DNA of 64,000 nt from Aquibium carbonis (GCF_003970795.1 NZ_RWKW01000001.1:1-64000), one strand, 5' to 3'. Positions 53,023 through 62,049 are shown, counted from the first letter of the stretch. Translations and numbers: made by a program. The notes: generated by a model not told the origin, from the letters alone.

Positions 53023-54579
53023 ATGAACCTGGCCGAATGGCTGGCAAGACGCGCGGCATTGTCGCCCGACAGCCCTGCATTGATGCAGGGGGCAAGGGTC
53101 GTCGCCGACTATCGCGCCTTCGCCGCATCGGCTGCCGGCATCGGCGGATCGCTGTCCTCGCGGTTTGGTATCGCACCCGGCGACCGCGTCGCAATCCTGG
53201 CCATCAATGGCACGGAATATCTGGAAGTCATGTATGGGGCCTGGTTCGCCGGCGCAGCCGTCGTTCCCATCAACGCCAAGCTGCATCCGCGCGAAGCCGC
53301 ATGGATCCTGGAAAATTCCGGCGCGACCATCGTCTTCGTGACATCGGAACTCGGCGCGGCTGTGGCGCCGAATCTGCCGCCCGCTTGTCGGTTCATCGTC
53401 GATCTTGGTTCGGAGGAGTTCCACGTCATGCGCGGCAGCGAGCCCCTGCCGGCGCCGCTGCCGCGCGACCGCGATGACATGGCTTGGCTATTCTATACGT
53501 CGGGGACCACCGGCAAGCCGAAGGGCGTGATGATCTCCAACGGCAACATTCACGCCATGACATTCGCCTATCTCGCCGACGTGGACGCGGTGCACCCGTC
53601 TGACGCCGCGCTCTATGCCGCGCCGATGAGCCACGGCGCGGGGCTCTACAATGTCCAGCACGTGCTGAAGGGCGCGCGGCACGTGGTGCCGGAATCGGGC
53701 GCTTTCGATACTGCCGAGATACTCGATCTCGCGGAGCGTCTGGGCAGCGTGCACATGTTCGCCGCGCCCACCATGGTGCGCCGTCTCGTCGATGCCGCGA
53801 AGGCGAGTGGCCGGACGGGAGAGGGTATCCGGACCGTCGTCTATGGCGGCGGTCCGATGTATTTCGCCGACATCGTCGAGGCCGTCGAGATCATGGGTTC
53901 GCGCTTTTGCCAGATTTACGGGCAGGGCGAGAGCCCGATGACGATCACGGCGCTGCCGCGCGATCTCGTCGCGGATCGATCCCATCCGCGCTGGAAGGAA
54001 CGCCTCGCCTCGGTCGGCACGGCGCAGTCCTGCGTGGAGGTTCGCGTCGTCGATCCGGACGGCATACCGCTCACTGCCGGCGAAACCGGCGAGGTCGTCG
54101 TGCGCGGCGCCGCCGTCATGACCGGCTACTGGAACAACCCGGACGCGACCGACCGGACGCTCAGGGACGGCTGGCTGTGGACCGGCGACATGGGCGCGCT
54201 CGACGAGGACGGCTTCCTGACGCTGAAGGATCGGTCGAAGGACCTGATCATCTCCGGCGGCACCAACATCTACCCGCGCGAGGTGGAGGAGGCGCTTTTG
54301 ACCCACCCCGCCGTGCGCGAGGTCTCCGTCATCGGCCGGGCCGATCCCGAATGGGGCGAGGCGGTCGTCGCCTTCGTGGTGCTGGCGCCGGGCGAAAGCG
54401 CGGACCCGACCGGGCTCGACGCCCATTGCCTCGACCTGATCGCCCGCTTCAAGCGGCCGAAGCACTATCGTTTCGTCGAGGCGCTGCCGAAGAACGCCTA
54501 TGGAAAGGTGCTGAAGACCGACCTTCGGGCGATGCTCGAGGCCGAAGCGGCGCCGAACGTCGGAGAGGATGCCCGATGA
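53023..54579 (+). CDS. AMP-dependent acyl-CoA synthetase
   Basis: The enzyme activates a carboxylic acid to its CoA thioester through an acyl-adenylate. The 518-residue product from ATG 53023 (GGGAGGA nine bases upstream) has the P-loop FYTSGTTGKPKGVM, YGQGESPMT, TGDMGALDEDGFL, DRSKDLIISGGTNIYP and the C-terminal catalytic lysine motif LPKNAYGKVLK. It is the first gene of an operon whose later members are an SDR, a branched-chain-type ABC transporter and a hydrolase. The substrate is not known; medium-chain, aromatic or hydroxy acids are possible. The stop overlaps the next start by four bases. Confidence 0.93.
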   Translation: MNLAEWLARRAALSPDSPALMQGARVVADYRAFAASAAGIGGSLSSRFGIAPGDRVAILAINGTEYLEVMYGAWFAGAAVVPINAKLHPREAAWILENSGATIVFVTSELGAAVAPNLPPACRFIVDLGSEEFHVMRGSEPLPAPLPRDRDDMAWLFYTSGTTGKPKGVMISNGNIHAMTFAYLADVDAVHPSDAALYAAPMSHGAGLYNVQHVLKGARHVVPESGAFDTAEILDLAERLGSVHMFAAPTMVRRLVDAAKASGRTGEGIRTVVYGGGPMYFADIVEAVEIMGSRFCQIYGQGESPMTITALPRDLVADRSHPRWKERLASVGTAQSCVEVRVVDPDGIPLTAGETGEVVVRGAAVMTGYWNNPDATDRTLRDGWLWTGDMGALDEDGFLTLKDRSKDLIISGGTNIYPREVEEALLTHPAVREVSVIGRADPEWGEAVVAFVVLAPGESADPTGLDAHCLDLIARFKRPKHYRFVEALPKNAYGKVLKTDLRAMLEAEAAPNVGEDAR

Positions 54580-55385
54580 CTGGAAAGACGCTTGCAGAAC
54601 GCACGGCGCTGGTCACGGGGTCGGTCCAGGGCATCGGCCTTGCCATCGCAAGGGCGCTGGCCGCCGAGGGCGCCCGCATGGCGATCCACGGCCATGCGAC
54701 GCCGGAGCAGGTGGCCGCGGTGGAGGCGGACCTGCGGGCATGCGGCGCGCCGGAAACGATCTTTCTCGAGGCCGACCTCCTCGACGTGGCCGCGATCGAA
54801 ACGATGATGGCGCGTGCCGCCGAATGGGGGCCGATCGACATCCTCGTCAACAATGCCGGCATCCAGCGGACGGCGCCGCTGGCCGATGCAACCGCTGCCG
54901 TATGGAACGAGATCCTGGCGGTCAACCTGTCGGCGGCCTTCCACACCATGCGGCTGGGCATGCCCGGAATGGGCGCACGCGGTTTCGGACGCGTCATCAA
55001 CATCGCCTCCGTGCATGGCCTCGTCGCCTCCAGGGACAAGTCGCCCTACGTTGCGTCGAAGTTCGGCCTTGTCGGCCTGAGCAAGGTCGCCGCGCTTGAA
55101 TATGCCGCCAGCGGTTCGCGAGAAACCGGTGGCGTCACCGTCAACTGCATCTGCCCCGGCTGGACCGAAACCGCGATCATCGGACCCCAGGTCGAAGCCC
55201 GCGCGGCCACCCATGGCGGCGATCACGATGCCGGCATAGCAAGCCTCTTGTCGGAGAAGCAGCCGAGCCTGCGGATGTCCGACCCCTCGGAGATCGGCGC
55301 GCTCGCCCTCTGGCTCTGCCAGAAGCCGGCCCACAATCTCACCGGGACCGCGATCCCGGTCGATGGCGGTTGGACCGCCCAATGA
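54576..55385 (+). CDS. SDR dehydrogenase, 3-hydroxybutyrate dehydrogenase-like
   Basis: The 269-residue short-chain dehydrogenase has TGSVQGIGLAIARALA (NAD site), NNAGIQRTAPL, catalytic Ser in NIASVHGLVAS, and YVASKFGLVGL with the YxxxK pair, followed by CPGWTETAI and the C-terminal GGWTAQ. The latter two are typical of D-3-hydroxybutyrate dehydrogenases (BdhA), which interconvert 3-hydroxybutyrate and acetoacetate. The neighbour being an acyl-CoA synthetase fits a hydroxy-acid pathway, but related 3-hydroxyacyl dehydrogenases cannot be excluded. It overlaps the synthetase gene by four bases. Confidence 0.88.
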   Translation: MTGKTLAERTALVTGSVQGIGLAIARALAAEGARMAIHGHATPEQVAAVEADLRACGAPETIFLEADLLDVAAIETMMARAAEWGPIDILVNNAGIQRTAPLADATAAVWNEILAVNLSAAFHTMRLGMPGMGARGFGRVINIASVHGLVASRDKSPYVASKFGLVGLSKVAALEYAASGSRETGGVTVNCICPGWTETAIIGPQVEARAATHGGDHDAGIASLLSEKQPSLRMSDPSEIGALALWLCQKPAHNLTGTAIPVDGGWTAQ

Positions 55386-55413
55386 ACGACCCGCTCTCAA
55401 AGGAGGAGATGAC

Positions 55414-56619
55414 ATGAAGAGACTGTTTTCGACGGTCGCCATCGCCGCAGTTTTTGCGGTCGGCGGCACATTGACGAGCTTCACACAGGAAGACCCGGTC
55501 AAGATAGCGCTCGTGCACGGCCTTTCCGGTTCGCCGCTCGAGGCCTATTCGAAGCAGACCACGAACGGCTTCAATCTCGGGCTCGAATACGCGACCAACG
55601 GCACGATGGAGATCAAGGGCCGGAAGATCGAGGTCATAGAGAAGGACACCCAGTTCAAGCCCGACGTCGCCCGTTCGGTTCTCGCCGAGGCCTATGGCGA
55701 TGACGACGTGCTGATCGCCGTCGGCGGTACGTCGTCCGGCGTCACCACCGCGATGCTGCCGATTGCGGCTGAATACGAGAAGATCTTGCTGGTCGAGCCG
55801 GCCGTGGCCGACTCGCTGACCGGCCCGGATTCCAACCGCTACGTCTTCAAGACCTCGCGCAACTCCTCCATGGACATGCAGGCGCAGGCCATCGCGCTGC
55901 AGCCGAACGAAAACCTGTACGTCGCTACTCTTGCGCAGGACTACGCTTTCGGCCGCGACGGGATCGCCGCGTTCAAGAAGGCGCTCGAAGGCACTGGCGC
56001 CAATCTCGTCGCCGAGGAGTACGTGCCGCAGCAAACCACGGACTTCACCGCCACGATCGAGCGGCTGTTCGGCGCGCTGCGCGACAAGGAGGGTCGCAAG
56101 GTCATCGTCATGTACGTCGCCGGCATCGACGCCATGACGCCGCTCGCCGCCGCCGACCCGGGCCGCTACGGCATCGAGCTGTCCACTGGCGGCAACATCC
56201 TGCCAGCCATGGCATCCTACAAGAAGGTGCCGGGCATGGAAGGCGCGATCTACTACTACTATGAAGCGCCAAAGAATGAGATCAACGACTGGCTGGTTGA
56301 GAAGCATCAGGAGAAGTTCGGCTCGCCGCCCGATTTCTTCACCGCTGGCGGCATGGCCGCAGCGCTTGCCATCGTCGCAGCTCTGGAGAAGGCCGACGAC
56401 TGGGAGACCGAAACGTTGATCTCCACCATGGAAGGGATGTCTTGGGAGACGCCGAAGGGCACCATGACCTTCCGCCCCGAGGATCACCAGGCGCTGCAGT
56501 CAATGTACCACTTCAAGATCGCCGTGAAGGAGGGCGTCGAGTGGGCGGTTCCGGAACTCGTCCGCGAGATCAAGCCGGAGGAAATGGACATCCCGATCGG
56601 GCGGAACAACCAGCAGTAA
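55414..56619 (+). CDS. Branched-chain-amino-acid-type ABC transporter substrate-binding protein
   Basis: The 401-residue periplasmic protein (ATG 55414 after AAGGAGGAG) has a signal peptide MKRLFSTVAIAAVFAVGG without a lipobox cysteine and a LivJ/Leu-binding (Perip_BP_6) fold: VKIALVHGLSGSP, IGGTSSGVTTAMLPIAAEYEK-like segments and FTAGGMAAALA. Members of this family bind amino acids, urea, amides or aromatic acids. Its operon also encodes an acyl-CoA synthetase and a hydrolase, so an acid or ester is more likely than leucine. It is followed by a repeat-filled gap before the ATPase genes. Confidence 0.92.
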   Translation: MKRLFSTVAIAAVFAVGGTLTSFTQEDPVKIALVHGLSGSPLEAYSKQTTNGFNLGLEYATNGTMEIKGRKIEVIEKDTQFKPDVARSVLAEAYGDDDVLIAVGGTSSGVTTAMLPIAAEYEKILLVEPAVADSLTGPDSNRYVFKTSRNSSMDMQAQAIALQPNENLYVATLAQDYAFGRDGIAAFKKALEGTGANLVAEEYVPQQTTDFTATIERLFGALRDKEGRKVIVMYVAGIDAMTPLAAADPGRYGIELSTGGNILPAMASYKKVPGMEGAIYYYYEAPKNEINDWLVEKHQEKFGSPPDFFTAGGMAAALAIVAALEKADDWETETLISTMEGMSWETPKGTMTFRPEDHQALQSMYHFKIAVKEGVEWAVPELVREIKPEEMDIPIGRNNQQ

Positions 56620-56625
56620 AGCTGG

Positions 56626-56737
56626 GCGAATGGAGAATGGCGATTAGCGAATAGGAAAGCAGGGGCGGGCGGCGCTGCCGCCGTCCGCTCCTTTCCCTGC
56701 CTCGTGTTCCACCATTCGCTATTCGCTATTCGCGATC
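56626..56737. repeat. Palindromic repeat between the binding-protein gene and livG-like gene
   Basis: The left arm (56626-56655, GCGAATGG...GCGATTAGCGAATAGG) and the right arm (56711-56737, with ATTCGCT tandemly repeated) are inverted relative to each other. Between them a GC-rich stem (GCAGGG...CCCTGC, 56659-56700, with GCGGC/GCCGC inside) can form. Likely a dispersed intergenic element that also acts as an operon-internal hairpin. Confidence 0.75.
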
Positions 56738-56765
56738 TTTCTTGCCATCACCCAAGAAGCCCAAC

Positions 56766-57533
56766 ATGCCCACCCCCTCGCTCCGCACCGAGAACCTGAC
56801 GATCCGCTTCGGCGGGCATGTAGCCGTCGATCACGTCACTTGCGCCTTTCAGCCGGGCGAGCTGACCGTGATCGTCGGCCCTAACGGCGCCGGAAAGACG
56901 ACGTGGTTCAATCTCGTCTCGGGGCAGTTGAAGCCGAGCGAAGGCAAGGTGTTCAAGGGCGAGCACGACATCACCGGCCAGTCGCCGTCGGCGCGCGCCA
57001 AAGCGGGCATCGGCCGCGCCTTCCAGCTGACCAACCTGTTTCCCAAGCTTTCGGTGCTGGAGAACGTGCGGCTCGTCGTGCAGGCGCGCCGCGGCGTGGG
57101 GCCGAGGGCGCTGTCGCGCGCCGCCGCGCTGACCGACATCCGCGACGAGGCGATGGGATATCTCGAAAGTGCCCGCCTCGCCGACGTCGCCGACTATCCG
57201 GCCGCGGCGCTGCCGCATGGCGACCAGCGCAAGCTGGAAGTCGCGATGCTGATCGCCATGCAGCCCGACATCTTCATGTTCGACGAGCCGACCGCCGGCA
57301 TGTCGGTGGACGAGGCGCCGGTGATCCTCGACCTGATCGCGGCGATCAAGAAAGACATGGCCAAGACCATCCTGCTCGTCGAGCACAAGATGGACGTGGT
57401 GCGCGCCCTGGCCGACCGCATCATCGTGCTGCACAACGGCGAACTCGTCGCCGACGGCAAGCCTGACGAAGTGATGGCGCTGCCCATCGTGCGCGAGATC
57501 TATCTCGGCGTCGGCGCGGAGGACGAGGAATGA
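56766..57533 (+). CDS. ABC transporter ATP-binding protein, LivG type
   Basis: One of the paired ATPases of a branched-chain-type ABC importer. The 255-residue product has Walker A VGPNGAGKTTW, the Q-loop GRAFQLTNLFPKL and Walker B IFMFDEPTAGM. The ABC signature is diverged, reading AALPHGDQRKLEVAM rather than LSGGQ; this is normal for LivG-type proteins. ATG 56766 is chosen; a TTG at 56742 lies inside the repeat-rich gap and is less likely. The stop overlaps livF by four bases. Confidence 0.93.
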   Translation: MPTPSLRTENLTIRFGGHVAVDHVTCAFQPGELTVIVGPNGAGKTTWFNLVSGQLKPSEGKVFKGEHDITGQSPSARAKAGIGRAFQLTNLFPKLSVLENVRLVVQARRGVGPRALSRAAALTDIRDEAMGYLESARLADVADYPAAALPHGDQRKLEVAMLIAMQPDIFMFDEPTAGMSVDEAPVILDLIAAIKKDMAKTILLVEHKMDVVRALADRIIVLHNGELVADGKPDEVMALPIVREIYLGVGAEDEE

Positions 57534-58252
57534 GCGGCGCGATTCTGAGGCTCGACGACGTCCACACCGACATCGCGCAGTACCACATCCTGCACGGCAT
57601 CTCGATGAACGTGCCGGAAGGCGGCGTGCACGTGCTGCTCGGCCGCAACGGCGCGGGCAAGACGACGACCTTGCGGACGATCATGGGCCTGTGGCGGGCG
57701 CGCAAGGGCGCGATCGTCTTTCGCCACCACGACATCACGGCCATGCCCACCCCCGACATCGCCAGGCTGGGCATCGCCTACGTGCCCGAGAACATGGGCA
57801 TCTTCGGCGGGTTGACGGTGGAGGAGAACATGCGCCTCGCCTCCACCACCGGCCGCTTCGACGACGAGCGGCTGGGCCGCATCTTTTCGCTGTTTCCGGC
57901 CATCGAGAAGTTCTGGACCAGCCAGGCCAGTGGCCTTTCAGGCGGCCAGAAGCAGATGCTCGCCATCTCGCGCGCCATCGTCGAGCGCCGCGAGATGATC
58001 CTGATCGACGAGCCGACCAAGGGCCTGGCGCCGGCCATCATCCGCAACATGATCGGCGCCTTTCGCGAGATCGCCAGGGAGACGACGATCCTCTTGGTTG
58101 AGCAGAATTTTCTCTTCGCCCGCTCGCTCGGCAGCGGGGTGGCGGTGATCGATGACGGCCGCATCGTGCATTCGGGCGGCATGGCGGAACTCGCCGCCGA
58201 CGAGGCGCTGCAGACACGGCTGCTCAGCCTGTCGCTGGCGGAACAGCACTGA
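57530..58252 (+). CDS. ABC transporter ATP-binding protein, LivF type
   Basis: The second ATPase of the importer: 240 residues with Walker A LLGRNGAGKTTTL, Q-loop YVPENMGIFGGLTVEENM, signature LSGGQKQMLAISRAI and Walker B MILIDEPTKGLAP. It starts inside the stop of the LivG-like gene (ATGA), so both subunits are made in equal amounts. It is followed by a 202-bp gap filled with inverted repeats before the permease genes. Confidence 0.93.
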   Translation: MSGAILRLDDVHTDIAQYHILHGISMNVPEGGVHVLLGRNGAGKTTTLRTIMGLWRARKGAIVFRHHDITAMPTPDIARLGIAYVPENMGIFGGLTVEENMRLASTTGRFDDERLGRIFSLFPAIEKFWTSQASGLSGGQKQMLAISRAIVERREMILIDEPTKGLAPAIIRNMIGAFREIARETTILLVEQNFLFARSLGSGVAVIDDGRIVHSGGMAELAADEALQTRLLSLSLAEQH

Positions 58253-58270
58253 TGTCGAACGCGCGCACCA

Positions 58271-58404
58271 ACACCACCACCCCTGACCCCTCCCCGCAAG
58301 GGGGAGGGGGGCGAGCCGCGCCGCGTCAGGTCCTGCCACCCGTGGCCAGGCGCCCGGTCGGTGTAACCCTCCCCCTTGTGGGGAGGGGTGAGGGGTGGCG
58401 GTGT
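58271..58404. repeat. Pair of inverted CACCCCT/CTCCCC repeats between livF and livH
   Basis: Unit one (58271-58310: ACACCACCACCCCTGACCCC, then CTCCCC-GCAA-GGGGGAGG) recurs inverted as unit two (58366-58404), with small substitutions including GCAA/ACAA in the loop. The 55 bases between them are unremarkable. This is a different family from the GATCCTCCCCC repeats in the next gap. Confidence 0.8.
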
Positions 58405-58454
58405 GCGAGCGATCAGGCTGTCAAAAAGCCGACCACATCGAACGGAGCCTGCCC

Positions 58455-59441
58455 ATGAACGCCGCTCTCGACCGCGTCGGAGGCGTCTATGCCCTGCCGG
58501 TGATCCTCGCGATCATCGCCTTTGCCGCCATCGGCTCGGCCTCGACCTGGGTAACGCTGACGGCCGCGGGGCTCGCCATGGGCATGATGATCTTTCTCAT
58601 GGCGTCCGGCCTGTCGTTGATCTTCGGGCTGATGGACGTGCTCAACTTCGGCCACTCGGCCTTCGTTTCCTTCGGCGCCTTCATTGCCGCCTCGGTGCTC
58701 GCCGCCCTCGGCGTCTGGCTTGCCGCCGACAGCGTCCTTCTCAACCTCACCGCCCTGATGGCGGCCATTGCCGCCGCCACCGCATTCGGCGCGCTCGCCG
58801 GCTGGGGCTTCGAGCGGGTGATCGTCAAGCCGGTCTACAAGGACCACTTGCGCCAGATCCTGATCACGATGGGCGCGCTGATCGTGGCCGAGCAGTTGCT
58901 GCTCGCCATCTGGGGCGGCACGCCGATCGCTGTCGCAAGGCCCGCCTTTCTCACCGGCTCGATCATCATCGGCGACATTGCGATCGAATCGTACCGCATC
59001 TTCGCCCTGCTGCTTGGTCTCGTCGTCTACATTGCGATGTATTTTGCGCTGAACCGCACCCGCATCGGTCTGCTGATTCGCGCCGGCGTGGAAAACCGCG
59101 AGATGGTGGAGTCGCTCGGCTTTCGCATCGACCGGCTGTTCATCGGCGTCTTCATGGCGGGCTCGGCGCTGGCGGCGATGGGCGGGGCGATGTGGGCCGG
59201 CTACCAGAGCCTGATCACGCCGGCACTCGGGCAGGAACTGATGATCATCGTCTTCATCGTCGTCATCATCGGCGGACTGGGCTCGATTCAGGGGTCGTTG
59301 CTCGGCGCGATCCTAGTCGGGCTCATGACCAACTATGTGGCCTTCCTGTTTCCCAAGCTGGCGCTGGCCTCGAACATGCTTCTGATGATGGCGGTGCTCT
59401 TGTGGCGGCCCTACGGGCTGAAACCGGCGGTGAAAGGGTGA
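58455..59441 (+). CDS. ABC transporter permease, LivH type
   Basis: A 328-residue inner-membrane permease with about eight membrane segments. The LivH pattern SGLSLIFGLMDVLNFGHSAFV is present, as is the GGLGSIQGSLLGAI cytoplasmic loop that contacts the ATPase. ATG 58455 has GGAG nine bases upstream; the upstream in-frame codons are inside a repeat. It is separated from livM by a gap that contains an inverted pair of hairpin repeats. Confidence 0.93.
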   Translation: MNAALDRVGGVYALPVILAIIAFAAIGSASTWVTLTAAGLAMGMMIFLMASGLSLIFGLMDVLNFGHSAFVSFGAFIAASVLAALGVWLAADSVLLNLTALMAAIAAATAFGALAGWGFERVIVKPVYKDHLRQILITMGALIVAEQLLLAIWGGTPIAVARPAFLTGSIIIGDIAIESYRIFALLLGLVVYIAMYFALNRTRIGLLIRAGVENREMVESLGFRIDRLFIGVFMAGSALAAMGGAMWAGYQSLITPALGQELMIIVFIVVIIGGLGSIQGSLLGAILVGLMTNYVAFLFPKLALASNMLLMMAVLLWRPYGLKPAVKG

Positions 59442-59474
59442 TGGGGATGAGAATGTCGTTCGAGGACATGGCGG

Positions 59475-59525
59475 CGCCCCCTCCACCGCCTTCGGCGGTC
59501 CCCCTCCCCCGTGAACGGGGGAGGA
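59475..59525 (-). repeat. Double-hairpin repeat, copy B1 in the livH-livM gap
   Basis: Read on the minus strand this is the GATCCTCCCCC...GGTGGAGGGGGC unit found around the DUF559 gene, with second stem CCGCC-TTC-GGCGG. It starts 34 bases after the livH stop. Confidence 0.85.
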
Positions 59526-59552
59526 TACAGGGCGTGCCGGCGGAGCCGCTGC

Positions 59553-59607
59553 GGATCCTCCCCTGCGCAGCGGGGGAGGGGGACCACGCGAAGCGTGGTG
59601 GAGGGGG
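59553..59607 (+). repeat. Double-hairpin repeat, copy B2 in the livH-livM gap
   Basis: Forward copy of the same unit, with second stem CCACGC-GAA-GCGTGG. B1 and B2 are in opposite orientation with 27 bases between; their GGTGGAGGGGGC ends point outward, the reverse of the arrangement around the DUF559 gene. Confidence 0.85.
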
Positions 59608-59661
59608 CTGCCCTAGCACAAGACGAACTGCGGGCAGCGGGGCGGAGGGGGGTGTGCCGGT

Positions 59662-60762
59662 ATGAGCGTCTCGTCCATCCCCGCAACGCCCGCACGCCGC
59701 ATTCCCGTCGGCCGCATGGCTGTTTACGCCATCGTATTCGGCATCGGGCTCTGCCTTGCCTTCGCACCCTTCCTGTTCAAGGACGTGCGAGCGGCCGAAG
59801 TGGCGGCGCGGATCTGCATCTTCATCGTTCTGGTGGCGAGCTACGACCTCCTGATCGGCTACACCGGCATCGTTTCCTTCGCCCACACGATGTTCTTCGG
59901 CCTCGGCGCCTATGGTGCCGCGATCGCGCTGAAGGCCTGGGGGCCGGGCTGGGATGCGATCCTGATCGGCGGCGGCGCGGGCGTGCTCGCGGCCCTCGTG
60001 CTGGCGGTTTTGATCGGGCTCCTGTCGCTGCGAGTGAAGGCGATCTTTTTCGCCATGGTGACGCTGGCGGCAGCCTCCGTCATGCTGGTGCTGGCGAGCC
60101 AGTTGTCCGACATCACGGGCGGCGAGGACGGCTTCACCTACCAGGCGCCCCGTCTCTTCTCGCCGGCCTTCAAGCTCTTCGAGGACGCCGACGGCAAGGT
60201 TCTGCGGCTATTCGAGGTTCCGCTGAACGGCAAGGTCGCGGCCTACTACTTCGTCTTTCTGTCGAGCTTCGTCCTGTTCCTCGTCATGATGCGCATCGTC
60301 GCCTCGCCGATGGGCACCGTGTTGCAGGCGATCCGCGAGAACGAGATGCGGGCCGAGGCGATCGGCTACAAGGTCGTCGCGTACCGCACCGCCATCTTCT
60401 GCATCGCTGCCGTCATCGCGGCCCTGATCGGCGTCGTGCGCGCGGTCTGGCTGAAGTACACCGGTCCGGAAGTGGCGCTGTCCTTCCACATCATGATCGA
60501 CATCCTGCTGATGGTCGTCATCGGCGGCATGGGAACGATCATAGGCGCGGTCATCGGCGTTGTCGTCATGAGCCTCGCGCAGTTTTACCTGAAGGACCTG
60601 ATGCAGGTGGCTGCCGACGCGACATCCGGCTTTCCGCTGCTGCCCGACCTGCTCAACCCGGACCGCTGGCTGCTCTGGCTCGGCGTGCTCTTCATCCTGC
60701 TCGTCTACTTTTTTCCCGCAGGCATCGCGGGGACCCTCATGAAAAAGGGAAGCGTCCGATGA
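59662..60762 (+). CDS. ABC transporter permease, LivM type
   Basis: The second permease of the importer, 366 residues with about ten membrane segments. Family segments SYDLLIGYTGIVSFAHTMFFG and IGGMGTIIGAVIGVVVMS are visible. It completes a five-part transporter (binding protein, two ATPases, two permeases). Its stop overlaps the start of the hydrolase gene by four bases, tying that enzyme to the same transcript. Confidence 0.93.
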   Translation: MSVSSIPATPARRIPVGRMAVYAIVFGIGLCLAFAPFLFKDVRAAEVAARICIFIVLVASYDLLIGYTGIVSFAHTMFFGLGAYGAAIALKAWGPGWDAILIGGGAGVLAALVLAVLIGLLSLRVKAIFFAMVTLAAASVMLVLASQLSDITGGEDGFTYQAPRLFSPAFKLFEDADGKVLRLFEVPLNGKVAAYYFVFLSSFVLFLVMMRIVASPMGTVLQAIRENEMRAEAIGYKVVAYRTAIFCIAAVIAALIGVVRAVWLKYTGPEVALSFHIMIDILLMVVIGGMGTIIGAVIGVVVMSLAQFYLKDLMQVAADATSGFPLLPDLLNPDRWLLWLGVLFILLVYFFPAGIAGTLMKKGSVR

Positions 60763-61592
60763 TCCCCCGCTCGACCTACGTGACCGCAGGGCGTCACGAG
60801 ATGCACGTCACCGAATGGGGCGACCCGAGCAAGCCCGCACTCGTCATGTGGCACGGGCTCGCCCGCACCGGGCGGGACTTCGACGAAGCGGCGACTGCCC
60901 TCTCCGACAGCTATTTCGTTATCTGCCCGGACACATTGGGACGTGGACTGTCGAGCTGGTCCGCACCGGGTGGCGGCGACTATTCCTACGCGACGTTCGG
61001 CGCCACGGCATTGGCCGTTCTCGACCACTACGGCATCGGTGAATTGCGCTGGATCGGCACATCGATGGGCGGGCTTCTCGGAGTCACGCTGGCGGCGGGC
61101 GCGCTGAAGGACCGCATCACCCATCTCGTCATCAACGATATCGGCCCCGACATCCCCGAGGCCGGGACCGGCCGAATCGCATCCTATGTCGGCAACCCGC
61201 CAGTCTACGACACGGTGGCGGAACTCGAGGCCTGGCTGCGATCGAACTACGCCCCCTTCGGCCGCAACAGCGAAGCGTTCTGGCGCCGCATGGCCGACAC
61301 TTCGACCCGCCGCACCGATGCCGGCAAGGTGACGGTGCACTACGACCCGCTGATCGTCACCCAGTTCACCCTGCACAAGGGCGATCTCGACGTCTGGGAC
61401 AAGTACGACGCGGTGACCGCGAAGACGCTGCTCCTGCGCGGCGAGACGTCCGACGTGCTATCTGCCGCTACCGCCGAGACCATGACGACGCGGGGACCAA
61501 AACCCCGCCTCGTCACCATGCCCGACTGCGGCCACGCGCCGACGCTGACGAGCGCGGCCGAGATCGAGATGCTTTGGGACTTCTTGGCGTAG
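60759..61592 (+). CDS. Alpha/beta hydrolase of the catabolic/transport operon
   Basis: The 277-residue serine hydrolase has the oxyanion region MWHGLARTGRDFD, nucleophile elbow WIGTSMGGLLGV, acid in LLRGETSDVLS and His in MPDCGHAPTL. It is translationally coupled to livM. In this context it probably cleaves an ester or lactone brought in or released during degradation of the transported compound. A long frame upstream of the chosen ATG runs through livM and is not used. Confidence 0.9.
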   Translation: MIPRSTYVTAGRHEMHVTEWGDPSKPALVMWHGLARTGRDFDEAATALSDSYFVICPDTLGRGLSSWSAPGGGDYSYATFGATALAVLDHYGIGELRWIGTSMGGLLGVTLAAGALKDRITHLVINDIGPDIPEAGTGRIASYVGNPPVYDTVAELEAWLRSNYAPFGRNSEAFWRRMADTSTRRTDAGKVTVHYDPLIVTQFTLHKGDLDVWDKYDAVTAKTLLLRGETSDVLSAATAETMTTRGPKPRLVTMPDCGHAPTLTSAAEIEMLWDFLA

Positions 61593-61599
61593 GGGCCAG

Positions 61600-62049
61600 C
61601 TAAGCTGCCGCCAGGATCTTCTCGATCTCCGGCACCGTGTGGTTGGTCAGCGTCTTCGCCACCTCGCCGACGACGCGGTCGGAGACCTCCTTGTGCAGCT
61701 TTTTGCGCATTTCGCCCAGCACCTGCGGCTGTGCCACCAGAACGATCTTCTGGAACGTGCCTTTGTGCGCCAGCTTGTAGAGTCGGTTGGCGATCTCGTC
61801 GGCGAACCGCTCCTTCTCGAGCTGGTGCCAGTCGGTTTCGGCCACCGCGCTTCGATGTTCGCCCACTCCGTCATTGAGTCGTCCGGGACGATCCGTTCCT
61901 TGCTCGTGCGTCGATGGATTGTCGTGGTGCACTTCGCGCACGACCTGGAAGTTCGGGTAGAGCGCGTCGCCTTCGTTGCGAAGGAAGAGCGCCTTCTCGC
62001 CGTCGGCGACAAGGACCCACAGATCGTGTTCGAGCTTCATGGCTGACAT
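61600..62049 (-). CDS. Host-attachment-family protein (eRF1/Pelota-fold like)
   Basis: The 149-residue product (ATG 62049 with GGAG six bases upstream; further in-frame ATGs at 62061, 62070 and 62040) belongs to the bacterial host attachment protein family: LWVLVADGEKALFLRNEG at the start, then a polar HRSAVAETDWHQLEKERFAD segment and a final QKIVLVAQPQVLGEMRKKLHKEV, DLTNHTVPEIEKIL-like ending. The name comes from an Agrobacterium attachment locus; the biochemical role is unknown, and the fold resembles ribosome-rescue domains. It is convergent with the hydrolase gene. Confidence 0.85.
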   Translation of the reverse strand: MSAMKLEHDLWVLVADGEKALFLRNEGDALYPNFQVVREVHHDNPSTHEQGTDRPGRLNDGVGEHRSAVAETDWHQLEKERFADEIANRLYKLAHKGTFQKIVLVAQPQVLGEMRKKLHKEVSDRVVGEVAKTLTNHTVPEIEKILAAA

